Source: Marsupella aquatica (taxonomy: Eukaryota > Marchantiophyta). Taken from it: a DNA stretch of 64,000 bases. The position numbers and the translations under genes are program-made. Below the pieces are notes generated by a model that saw nothing but the letters and a program-made list of their open reading frames with translations, made no database searches and had not been told where the DNA came from. Every line of letters starts with the position of its first letter. Position 1 is the first letter of the stretch. The stretch covers positions 4,216,001 through 4,280,000 of the forward strand of contig OZ316893.1 in the NCBI GenBank assembly GCA_973895155.1, given 5' to 3'. This document shows, piece after piece, positions 54,397-62,347 of this stretch.

Positions 54397-54412
54397 ACGC
54401 GCATGGTCGCAT
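54397..54412. promoter_or_regulatory. Element B palindrome, copy 6
   Basis: ACGCGCATGGTCGCAT (one mismatch at the end) lies between the F-box-like gene and the first Met of the ParB gene. An acceptor-like TATTTCAG directly precedes that Met, so the site is probably also intronic or in a leader. Confidence 0.75.
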
Positions 54413-54421
54413 TGTGCCGAA

Positions 54422-54877
54422 TTACATTTTAGGAACGTTTATCCTGACCCAATCTTCTCGCTCATCTTCATCTAACCAAAACCAAAGGTTCCTAAATGTG
54501 TCAAGTTCAGATCCTTCAAATCCACCCAAAATGTCCAGCGGCGGGAGAGTTCTGATGGATTATGTAAATCTGAATGCTACACTCCGTGAAGTCAAATGCC
54601 TTCTAAGCGATTCATATCCTGGTCTATCAGTGAAGTCGTAAGCTACCAAGGTGACCGTCGCCCAAGTACTACTATAAGTAACTATGTGGCACCACTTCTT
54701 ACTGACTGTTCGAATGGTGATCAAGTCCATGACCCGATTTTTAATCGTAGTATCCGACAAATTCCCAAGACAGTGGAAAAACTCTTTGACTAATGGCCAA
54801 ATATATTTCTCGACAATATCGTCTGGAAGACCGGGTATCAGCTCTTCAGCTTGACTCCATATCATGTTTCGGTTCAT
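54422..54877 (-). pseudogene. F-box-like protein of element B
   Basis: Starts MNRNMIWSQAEELIPGLPDD and continues IVEKYIWPLVKEFF, then ITIRTVSKKWCHIV and STWATV: an F-box of the same type as in element A (GLPDELVESHIWPLL, ATSKKWNHLV). After an in-frame TAA at 54560-54562 the frame remains open and reads TLPPLDILGGFEGSELDTFR followed by NLWFWLDE, matching the C-terminal part of the element A protein. It ends at 54422. The start is only 22 bp from the Gypsy-2 insertion, so its promoter has been separated from it. A short F-box protein could recruit an SCF ligase to a target; target unknown. Confidence 0.7.
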
Positions 54878-55349
54878 AACCTTTGCACGTGCAATGCGCT
54901 GTCGTGGGGATTCTTTGTTTAGTAAGTTCCTCCTAAGTATAGCTTAGTAGTATAGGATAGTAGTTTAAATTCTCGCATATGCAGTCTATAGTGTGCATGC
55001 TACAGTGCACAACCTACAGTGTGCATGCTACAGTACACGGTCTATAGTATGCATGCTATATTGTTCGATCTACAGTGTGCATGCTACAGTGCAAGACCTA
55101 CAGTGTACAATCTACAGTGTGCATGCTACAATGTGCATGCTACAGTGTACGATCTACAGTGTGCATGCTACAGTGTACGATCTACAGTATGCATGCTATA
55201 GTGTACGATCTACAGTGTGCATACTACAGTGTATTGTCTACAGTTGCTCCACTCACGTAACTACAGTACTAGCACACTTACTTGCCTTGGATGTGTGACA
55301 CATGGCTTCCATCCGTGTGCCATGCTTGATCCGTGTGCTTGAGGTGTGA

Positions 55350-55365
55350 GCACTATAAATAAAGA
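55350..55365 (+). promoter_or_regulatory. Probable TATA box of the Gypsy-2 LTR
   Basis: CTATAAATAAAGAGGA follows the Cys-repeat minisatellite and precedes the CTCTCTCCCCTCACTCCCC pyrimidine patch, a common layout for a plant LTR promoter and transcription start. It is repeated at about 62830 in the 3' LTR. Confidence 0.6.
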
Positions 55366-55499
55366 GGAGAGGGGCTCTCTCCCCTCACTCCCCATTTTTC
55401 ATCAACTAAGTTGTGAAGTCTTAAAAATCCATTGGACTTGATGATCTCTTCTATGAATATAACCCTTATGAAGTAGACCCATTCATGCACTCTTGCTTA

Positions 55500-55692
55500 G
55501 AGCTTCGGCTCGGCCAGGGATATTTTGTATGAGTCGGACCTTCAGAAAGTGTTGTCATTTGATAGGAGATGGTTATTAAGTTCTAAAAGAGTTGGAAAGT
55601 GCTCAACAATGCCTTGACATCATATGCTCCCTTTTGGGTGAAATCCTTATGAAGTAGACTCACTCATGCACTCTTGCTTCGAGCTTCGGCTC
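55500..55692 (+). other. Two cUUCGg-type hairpins in the Gypsy-2 leader
   Basis: GAGCTTCGGCTC at 55500-55511 and at 55681-55692, each within duplicated units reading CACTCTTGCTT..GAGCTTCGG. Each forms a 4-bp stem closed by a UUCG tetraloop in RNA. They are present again in the 3' LTR at 62976 and 63157. Confidence 0.7.
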
Positions 55693-56109
55693 GGCCAGAG
55701 GTATTTTGTATGAGTTGGACCTTCAGATAGTATTTTCATTCAAAAGAAGATCAACCTATTAAGATAAACATCTGCATGTATATACTTAGAGTTAACTCAA
55801 TGCATGATATTTGTTTGAAATGGATGATCTTTTTGTTGAATGATTCTATCTCTTGTCATTAGAATGAAAATTAGTTGGATGGAATATTTGATAGTACAAT
55901 AATGCCCAGACCAGTACCTATTCTTCCTCTCCCTAATCCTTTCCTTATTAGAATTCATGTACTCCAAAAAGAGATAATGCACCAGCATATGACTTTTCAC
56001 TTTGGAGAAGCATTTGCAACTGCGGTATTAAATTCAATAGAGCCAATTGTATACCCTTATGTAGTTTACGGGCAGGATTGGGCTTGCACAATTTTTATCT
56101 TGTATTGAG

Positions 56110-56319
56110 ATGGATCTCAACAAACCTCCCTCCGATGAGCCTCCCGTTTCTTTCTCGTTGGGAGATATTCGTTTTGTAACTCGACCCAAGGTAGCTGCCA
56201 AGGAGGCAATAGTCCGTAGGTATGGAGAAAAGGGTTATGATGTTGTGCTTTCATCCACGGAACCGTTCCTTGTGGTGTCTGCTACCCAGTCTAGAATAGT
56301 AATCATGATCTTAACTTAA
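56110..56319 (+). CDS. Small ORF at the end of the Gypsy-2 LTR, unknown
   Basis: 69 codons, MDLNKPPSDEPPVSFSLGDI at the start, ending just before the LTR end. It is identical in the 3' LTR copy (63586-63795). It may be a leader ORF of the genomic RNA or the N-terminal part of a Gag precursor lost by a stop. No domain recognised. The conserved copy reflects LTR duplication, not selection. Confidence 0.3.
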   Translation: MDLNKPPSDEPPVSFSLGDIRFVTRPKVAAKEAIVRRYGEKGYDVVLSSTEPFLVVSATQSRIVIMILT

Positions 56320-56389
56320 GTTCTCTCTTGACACTAGCAGCCATAGGCCCGGTGCTTCCTCAAGAACCACATTTTTCCCCCAGACATAT

Positions 56390-56407
56390 TGGCGACCATA
56401 CTGGGGA
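56390..56407 (+). other. Gypsy-2 primer binding site
   Basis: TGGCGACCATACTGGGGA begins three bases after the LTR end at 56386. TGG plus a GC-rich 18-mer in this position is expected for a tRNA primer site and resembles the TGGCGCC..-type sites of plant Gypsy elements. The tRNA is not assigned. Confidence 0.65.
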
Positions 56408-56493
56408 AACTTGAGGCTAGTGTCAAAGATAAAAGGATATTGATGAGAGAAGAAGCTTGATAGAAAATAGAAGCAAAGGAGAAGTTGTTCACA

Positions 56494-58812
56494 ATGGTAG
56501 GAGGAACTATGGAAGAGATGACTGAGATGTTTATGAGTTTGATGGAGGCCAAAGCACGAAGAGAGGCACCTGAGAACCAAAAGAAGGAGGAAGCAAGTCG
56601 TATGACCAAGTGCTTACAAGCCTTGTTAGCAAAGTTTGGGCAGTTCGACGGGAGAAGAGCAACGCGGTACTTGAAAGAGTATTGGACAGAGGTAGCCATC
56701 CACAAGATCAGTGAGAAGGTTGCCATTCATGAATTTGCATCATTGGTGGAATCAGAATTGAAAGACATCATCACCAAGATTGCGGAAGGAGCCAAAGAGG
56801 ATTGGAAAACATTTGAAATGAGGGTGAGAGAGGAGTTTCGATTTGAAGATCCAGATCGAGTTACTGCAGCCACGTTCCTTGGTTGGGTACAAGAGAAAAA
56901 CAAGAAATTGGGACCTCAAGAATTATTGAGGGAATTCAATAGGCGCTACCATCAGCTATCTTCAAAGGATCTAACAATAATCAGTCTCAGAAGAGGGGGT
57001 CTTTTGATCCGTGCAGCTGATATACCTTTGAGGGTAGAGTTGGACAATGCTCTAGATGTTATTGCTCCAGATGCGGATGAAGTCACTTGGGAACAAGCAG
57101 AAGCTGCAATCCACAAGGTGACAAAGCAAAGGAGGAGAAGGGAGGTCAATCAAGAAGCGGAAGCTCCCATTCTAGACTTGAGAAAAGTCAGAGAAGAAAG
57201 CACTACTGATGGAGGAGAAAAAGAAGTCAAAAGCAGCATCACAGAAGGGGGCGACATAGCATCATTGACAGACATGATAGCAAAGCTTGCTCTTTCAATT
57301 CAAGCCTTGGAGAACAAAAACCCTGGTGGAACATCACTAGCAGCCTTGAATAAAAACTGGAATTGTTTGTGGTGTGATAGCAAGGAGCATCACAGAAGGG
57401 ATTGTGGAGAACTGACAGAAGCATTGCGACTTCGACATGTCAAGTTTGTGGAAGGGAAGATTGCATTTGTTGATTCTGGAGAGCCAATACCAATGAATGT
57501 GAACCAAGGAGGAATGAAGCAGATTGTGGAACAGAGAATGAGAGAGAAAGTTTCTAGTGCTGCAGCGATGTATGGTGATCCTTCTGTCTTCAGTCTTCAA
57601 GTTAAGAAGGATCTGCCTTCCATAGAGCATCTTGATATTATTGAGAGGAAGAGACTTGCGGAAAGTATCAGGAGAAAATCCGGTTGGGATGTGCCTGTGT
57701 TGATCAACTCTATCACTGCGGAAGTAGGAGCAGCATGGAATGCCGCTGTGGAAGATAAGAGGAGGTATGAAGGCACTTCTATGGAAGAAACCCAAAGGAG
57801 AGAAAAACAACAGAGACCCGAAGCAGGACCTCGCTTCACACGTCAAGCCAAAGAGAAAGGAGTAAGATTTGAGGAGCCTGAAGCGTCCACAAGCAAGAGT
57901 CAAGAAGAAATCTCCCATGGAAGCTCAATGGATACTGACACCCCAAAGAAAGGTGCTAAGAAGAGCCCAGGCTATTTGCTTACTAGAGAGGTGGAGCAAA
58001 CTGTTGATCCAGAAGTGATTGCCGAGAAATTTTGGCAGCAAGAGGCTAGGGGGTTCACTAATGGAGAACTTTTTGGAAGTCTTCGTTTAGACTTACAAGG
58101 CAAGATCTTGGATAGGGCAAGAAGAAAAAGGGTTTACAAGGAGGGACCTCATGCACTAACTGCCAAGATTCTTAGCTATGACTATGAAGATGATCTAGAA
58201 GATGAAGAAGAAGAAGAAGCATTGGAGGGAAATGTATTTTGTGCTACCATGAGTCACCATGAAGCAACTACAGGTATTCATGGCAATGTAGCCCTACATG
58301 AGGTGGATTTGCGGGAAACAATCCGACCATATTGGGCAAGAGCTTGCCCGGAGATTGAGGTGCAATTGCTTGGTGCTGAAGGAGGAATTCGGGCACTCCT
58401 AGACTCAGGATCTGAGTTGAATCTAATGTCTAAAGAGACATACCAAAAAGGGCATTGGAAGATTGATTGTGACATCAAATGGAATGTCAATTCAGTGGGC
58501 ACAAGGGCAAATCCCTTGTGGGGAGCATGTCCCGAGATCATGATCAAACTTGGGAATGTGGTAGAAGCTATCAATGTCTTTGTATTTGAAAAACTTCCAT
58601 ATCCTCTTATTCTTGGTGTTCCTTTCATCACGGAATTACGAGTAGAGACCATGGTACTTGACGATGGTACTCACATGGCAAAAGTGAAGAGCAAGGATGA
58701 CTTGAAGAAGATTCAATTTCCCACACTTCGGCCAGTTAGTACAAGAGATCGTCGAGAATTAAGAACAGTGGAGGAGTACAAGTCCGATCAGAGTATGAAG
58801 GGTTTCGACTAG
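56494..58812 (+). CDS. Gypsy-2 Gag and aspartic protease
   Basis: Starts at ATG 56494 (MVGGTMEEMTEMFMSLMEAK); the frame is open a little upstream but without ATG. The capsid-like region has FDGRRATRYLKEYWTEVAIH (retrotransposon Gag domain), then a zinc knuckle CLWCDSKEHHRRDC (about 57367-57408, CX2CX4HX4C). Long charged linkers follow. The C-terminus carries the protease, GGIRALLDSGSELNLMSKET, with the DSG active site and a later PLILGVPFITEL flap-end motif. About 772 residues, no internal stops. The polymerase frame begins 53 nt after the stop in another frame, so expression of Pol needs reinitiation, frameshift or a separate start. Confidence 0.9.
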   Translation: MVGGTMEEMTEMFMSLMEAKARREAPENQKKEEASRMTKCLQALLAKFGQFDGRRATRYLKEYWTEVAIHKISEKVAIHEFASLVESELKDIITKIAEGAKEDWKTFEMRVREEFRFEDPDRVTAATFLGWVQEKNKKLGPQELLREFNRRYHQLSSKDLTIISLRRGGLLIRAADIPLRVELDNALDVIAPDADEVTWEQAEAAIHKVTKQRRRREVNQEAEAPILDLRKVREESTTDGGEKEVKSSITEGGDIASLTDMIAKLALSIQALENKNPGGTSLAALNKNWNCLWCDSKEHHRRDCGELTEALRLRHVKFVEGKIAFVDSGEPIPMNVNQGGMKQIVEQRMREKVSSAAAMYGDPSVFSLQVKKDLPSIEHLDIIERKRLAESIRRKSGWDVPVLINSITAEVGAAWNAAVEDKRRYEGTSMEETQRREKQQRPEAGPRFTRQAKEKGVRFEEPEASTSKSQEEISHGSSMDTDTPKKGAKKSPGYLLTREVEQTVDPEVIAEKFWQQEARGFTNGELFGSLRLDLQGKILDRARRKRVYKEGPHALTAKILSYDYEDDLEDEEEEEALEGNVFCATMSHHEATTGIHGNVALHEVDLRETIRPYWARACPEIEVQLLGAEGGIRALLDSGSELNLMSKETYQKGHWKIDCDIKWNVNSVGTRANPLWGACPEIMIKLGNVVEAINVFVFEKLPYPLILGVPFITELRVETMVLDDGTHMAKVKSKDDLKKIQFPTLRPVSTRDRRELRTVEEYKSDQSMKGFD

Positions 58813-58865
58813 GCGTCCCGCTAAGAGAAACGAGCAGGCAGGACGCCAAGCCTTTAGTCTCGTCT

Positions 58866-61800
58866 ATGGAGGTTCATTCCTCTTTTGTTGGTGTGAGTAG
58901 GACTAGTGAAGTGAGCTATTTTCATAAAGGTGGTGTGAAGAGGCGAGCTCAGAAGATGTTGGAAAAGAAAGAAAAAGATTTGTTCACATTAGGAGTGTTG
59001 AAGGTTGAAGAGAGAATAGAAGGAGTACTAGAGGAAAGGGGATTACCACCCTCTCTTCAAGAGATTATTGGAGACATTGAGGAAGAAAATGGAGAAGTGG
59101 AGGTGGAAAGTGATGTGTATGGTTACATTGAGCGCTTTGCAGAAGTACACACAAAGTACAAAACAGTGGACAAGAAGGTGCGACCTGCAGCAGTTCCCTT
59201 GCCATCTGAGGGTAAGGAAATATTGAGGCGAGCAAAGGAGGAGCCCAGTCTTAGAGATCATACTAAGATTGGGCATAAATTCACTGAGGAGACGTTGCTC
59301 AAATTAAAGATTGGTGATAAGGGTTTACTAGAGGAAGAGAGAAGAGCCTTCAAGGAGATGATCATCAAACATGAAAAGGCCTTTTCCTTTTCCATTGAAG
59401 AGATTGGATGTGCTGATCCAAGGGAGATCACACCAATGGTAATCTTCACTGTTCCACATGTTCCTTGGGACCTTAAGCCAATTCCTGTGCCACGAGCACT
59501 GATGCCTAAATTGGTGGAGTTACTCAAGGAGAAGTTAGATGCCAAAATCCTTGAGAGATCAAACGCTCCGTACTCAAATCGGTGGTTCACGGTGAGAAAG
59601 AAGAATGGGAAGCTAAGGTTCATTCAAGACATGCAGCCACCAAACAAGGTCACCATAAGGAATGTGGGCACAGGACCTGTGGTGGATGAGTTTGCTGAGG
59701 AGTTTGCTGGGAGAGCAATCTACTCCATTGGCGACTTATACTCAGGGTATGATCAGTTTCAGCTTGCCCAAGATAGCAGAGACATTACTACTATGAGAAC
59801 GCCACTAGGGTTGTTGAGAATGTGCACCCTTCCTCAAGGTGCAACTAACTCAGTGGCCCATATACAAAATGCCATGAATAGGATTTTGCAACCGTTTGTT
59901 CCAGAGAAGACTAGACCTTTTCTTGATGACATCCCCATAAAAGGGTGTTTGTACAAGGAGAGGGATCAAACACTTAGAGGAGATGGTCTAAGACAGTTTG
60001 TGTGGGAGCACTTACAAGATGTGGGAGCTATTCTACAAAGACTCAAGGAAGTAGGAGTAACTCTATCTGGAGAGAAGTCAGCTTTTGGGTTACAAGAGAT
60101 CATGGTAGTAGGGCAAGTTTGTGGCCCTTATGGAAGAAGACCATGTGAAGCAAAAGTGGATGCCATCAAGGATATGGAGAACTGCATAACTACCTCAGAG
60201 GTAAGGAGATTTCTTGGGGCCTGCATCTTCTACAGGATATGGATACCACATTTTGCTCACATTGCAGAACCTCTCTATGATCTTCTAAGGAAGAATGTGA
60301 GGTTTGTATGGAGTGCAGGCCATACAAAGGCTATGCAACAATTGAAAGAAGCTTTGACTAGCTCACCGGTATTACGACCTCTGAAGTACAATGGTATTGA
60401 CCCAATAATTGTGCCCATTGACTCAAGTCCTCACGCATCTGGATGGGCAGTTGGGCAAGATGAGGAAGGACAAAGGTTTGCCGCACGGTTTGGGGCAAAA
60501 ATATTTACAGAAAGACAGAGGCATTATCCTCAAGTAAAACGAGAGTTGTGGGGTGCAAAGGTAGCACTTCGCCAAGAAAGAGACTATTTGATAGGAGCAA
60601 ATGTAATACTGGAGACAGATTGCCTACCCTTGTTGGGAATGATAGCCAATTGTGATACTCCAGATATTGCAATGCTTCGATGGATAGCATTCATCAGAAT
60701 GTTTAATCCTGAGTTAAAGCACATTGCTGGGAGAGATAATCCAGTAGCTGATATGCTTTCCCGAGCTCGCTATAGGGACGAGGAAGACCAAGGAATGTGC
60801 CTTCATAGTACATATGGAGAAGATGAAGGGGAATTGAGGTTTGAAGAGGAAGCTTATTCTGGGGAATTGTTACAGATAGGACGTTACCTTGCCACGTTGC
60901 AGAAAGATTCAACATGGAGTAAGCAAGACTTCAACAAAATTCGGAAGAAGTCTTACCAATTCATGGTAAGAGGTGGATCCCTTTGGAAGCATCCAAAGAA
61001 GAAGGGGCACATACTTCTAAGGGTCATTGGTAGAGATGAAGAGAAACAAAAAATTTTACATGACTTACATGATTCCGACGTGGCAGGACATAAGGGGCGA
61101 GAAGCTACTTATGAAAGGATTCGAAGACTATATTGGTGGTCAGGAATGTATGTAGATGTAAGCAAGTATGTGGAAACTTGCAAAGTGTGTCAACTCTACT
61201 CGAAGGTGAAGCATAGAGATGGACTAAAACCCACGTACCCTCTTTCCCTACACTACCAATGGGCTGTAGATGTGGTACACATGCCGAGAGGAGTAAGAGG
61301 AGCCAAGTACCTTGTCTTGGCTATTGAGGACCTCTCCTCTTACATTGAAGGTAGAGCCTTGACAACAAATAAGACCGAGGCAATATGCAGATTTGTATTG
61401 GAGAACATCATTGCAAGGTATGGATGCTTTGATCGCATGAGGGCAGATAGAGGGGAGCTCAATGCAGAGGAAGCGGTTGCATTTTTCAGGAAGTTTAGGG
61501 TGAATCTCAAATTGACAACTGCTTACAATCCTGAAGGTAATGGCAAGAGTGAGAGGGGACACCAACCAATTGTGAATGCCTTGATTAAGGCATGCAAGGG
61601 AAGAACCTCACTTTGGCCAAATTTCCTTCCCCTAGCACTCATGGCACACAGAACAACTTGCACATCGGTAACAGGATATGCACCTTCAGAGTTGATCAAT
61701 GGTCAACTTCCACTTATGCCAATAGAAGAAGACATTAATAGTTGGAGGGCAATAGAGTGGGAGGATGGTGTATCTCAAGAGGATTTGATTCTTCGTCGCA

Positions 61801-62225
61801 TAGAGCAATTTGATCACACTCCTACAAAGATCCAAGGCGCCATTAAACAATTGAAGCAAAAGAGAATGGCTAACAAATCCCGCTTTGACAAGACCCATCG
61901 ATTGAGACCCAAGACAATCCAAGAAGAGGATTGGGTCTTAGTTTCTGAAGGCGGACTCGGACAAGATCACTCCTCGATCAAGAAATTTGCACAACGTTGG
62001 AGGGGCCCATTTGTAGTAGTTACTACTCACCCAAATTCCACTTACACTCTCCGTGAATTGGATGGAGCAATTCATCGTGTGCCTTATGCAGGAAAAAGAG
62101 TGAAAATATTCAAAAGGCGAACACGTTTTTTAGAGGAAGATCCCATCGATTCAGACCAAGAAGAGGAAGAAGAAGAAGAAGATGAAGAACCTGAAAAGCA
62201 AGAGGAAGAAATATTCATTGAGTAA
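58866..62225 (+). CDS. Gypsy-2 polymerase: RT, RNase H, integrase
   Basis: 1119 residues uninterrupted. The N-terminal region carries coiled-coil-like charged stretches. The RT reads NRWFTVRKKNGKLRFIQDMQ, then YSIGDLYSGYDQFQLAQDSR, LPQGATNSVAHIQN and the catalytic FLDDIPIKG (FxDD instead of YxDD). RNase H: IVPIDSSPHASGWAVGQ and ETDCLPLLGMI. Integrase: HHCC finger GHKGREATYERIRRLYWWSG..CKVCQ, core WAVDVVHMPRG, MRADRGELN and GNGKSERGH (D, D, E). The C-terminus has a GPFVVVTTHPNSTYTLRELD segment followed by an acidic Glu/Asp tail. No chromodomain seen. Likely intact. Confidence 0.92.
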   Translation: MEVHSSFVGVSRTSEVSYFHKGGVKRRAQKMLEKKEKDLFTLGVLKVEERIEGVLEERGLPPSLQEIIGDIEEENGEVEVESDVYGYIERFAEVHTKYKTVDKKVRPAAVPLPSEGKEILRRAKEEPSLRDHTKIGHKFTEETLLKLKIGDKGLLEEERRAFKEMIIKHEKAFSFSIEEIGCADPREITPMVIFTVPHVPWDLKPIPVPRALMPKLVELLKEKLDAKILERSNAPYSNRWFTVRKKNGKLRFIQDMQPPNKVTIRNVGTGPVVDEFAEEFAGRAIYSIGDLYSGYDQFQLAQDSRDITTMRTPLGLLRMCTLPQGATNSVAHIQNAMNRILQPFVPEKTRPFLDDIPIKGCLYKERDQTLRGDGLRQFVWEHLQDVGAILQRLKEVGVTLSGEKSAFGLQEIMVVGQVCGPYGRRPCEAKVDAIKDMENCITTSEVRRFLGACIFYRIWIPHFAHIAEPLYDLLRKNVRFVWSAGHTKAMQQLKEALTSSPVLRPLKYNGIDPIIVPIDSSPHASGWAVGQDEEGQRFAARFGAKIFTERQRHYPQVKRELWGAKVALRQERDYLIGANVILETDCLPLLGMIANCDTPDIAMLRWIAFIRMFNPELKHIAGRDNPVADMLSRARYRDEEDQGMCLHSTYGEDEGELRFEEEAYSGELLQIGRYLATLQKDSTWSKQDFNKIRKKSYQFMVRGGSLWKHPKKKGHILLRVIGRDEEKQKILHDLHDSDVAGHKGREATYERIRRLYWWSGMYVDVSKYVETCKVCQLYSKVKHRDGLKPTYPLSLHYQWAVDVVHMPRGVRGAKYLVLAIEDLSSYIEGRALTTNKTEAICRFVLENIIARYGCFDRMRADRGELNAEEAVAFFRKFRVNLKLTTAYNPEGNGKSERGHQPIVNALIKACKGRTSLWPNFLPLALMAHRTTCTSVTGYAPSELINGQLPLMPIEEDINSWRAIEWEDGVSQEDLILRRIEQFDHTPTKIQGAIKQLKQKRMANKSRFDKTHRLRPKTIQEEDWVLVSEGGLGQDHSSIKKFAQRWRGPFVVVTTHPNSTYTLRELDGAIHRVPYAGKRVKIFKRRTRFLEEDPIDSDQEEEEEEEDEEPEKQEEEIFIE

Positions 62226-62347
62226 AGTAAGAGATTAGTAGGGGTGACTATTAAGTGTGGTGCAGACTACAAGATGCACAAGATTAGTAGAGGTGACTAT
62301 TAAGTGTGGTGCAGACCGGAGGCTGCACAGGTTTAGTAGGGGTGATA
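62226..62347 (+). repeat. Gypsy-2 3' untranslated repeats and polypurine tract
   Basis: A 53-58-bp unit beginning GATTAGTAGGGGTGACTATT or a variant is present about 2.5 times (TTAGTAGGGGTGA, TTAGTAGAGGTGA, TTAGTAGGGGTGA). The last unit ends in AGTAGGGGTGATA directly before the LTR, where the polypurine tract is expected. Repetition of the tract may provide alternative priming sites. Confidence 0.75.

Larger units (their letters stand above)
46595..54899 (-). mobile_element. Element B: relative of element A with F-box-like, ParB-methyltransferase, Ulp1 and FCP1-like genes
   Basis: All genes lie on the minus strand: F-box-like (54877-54422), ParB-methyltransferase (54346-50412), Ulp1-type protease (50291-49503) and three FCP1-like modules (49412-46878). 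The inferred introns and gene gaps are 90-150 bp and nearly every one carries ACGCG-N6-CGCGT. The first two genes are homologous to those of element A in the same order. The right side continues beyond Gypsy-2 at 63863, so the element's border and any transposase are outside the view. No TIR could be tested. The left border is assumed to be just after the Gypsy-1 stop. Confidence 0.6.
54900..56386 (+). repeat. Gypsy-2 5' LTR
   Basis: Begins TGTCGTGGGGATTC and ends CCCCCAGACA (TG...CA). It is repeated almost base for base at 62348-63862. It contains a minisatellite of ACAGTGTGCATGCTACAGTG-like units at 54990-55250, a TATAAATA box at about 55352 (CACTATAAATAAAGAGG) and, downstream, a 180-bp tandem duplication with two GAGC-TTCG-GCTC hairpins. 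At 1487 bp it is 28 bp shorter than the 3' LTR because of one fewer minisatellite unit. Confidence 0.95.

Noticed and set aside
23600-54899. Elements A and B as integrated giant-virus or polinton-like DNA
   Set aside because: No major capsid, packaging ATPase, DNA polymerase B or integrase was seen; spliceosomal introns and, for A, TIRs with a transposase-like gene fit a plant transposon better.
54993-55298. Cys/Val/Tyr-rich frames (MHATVHNLQCACYSTRS...) in the LTR
   Set aside because: Periodic translation of the minisatellite in all three frames, repeated in the 3' LTR; not a protein.
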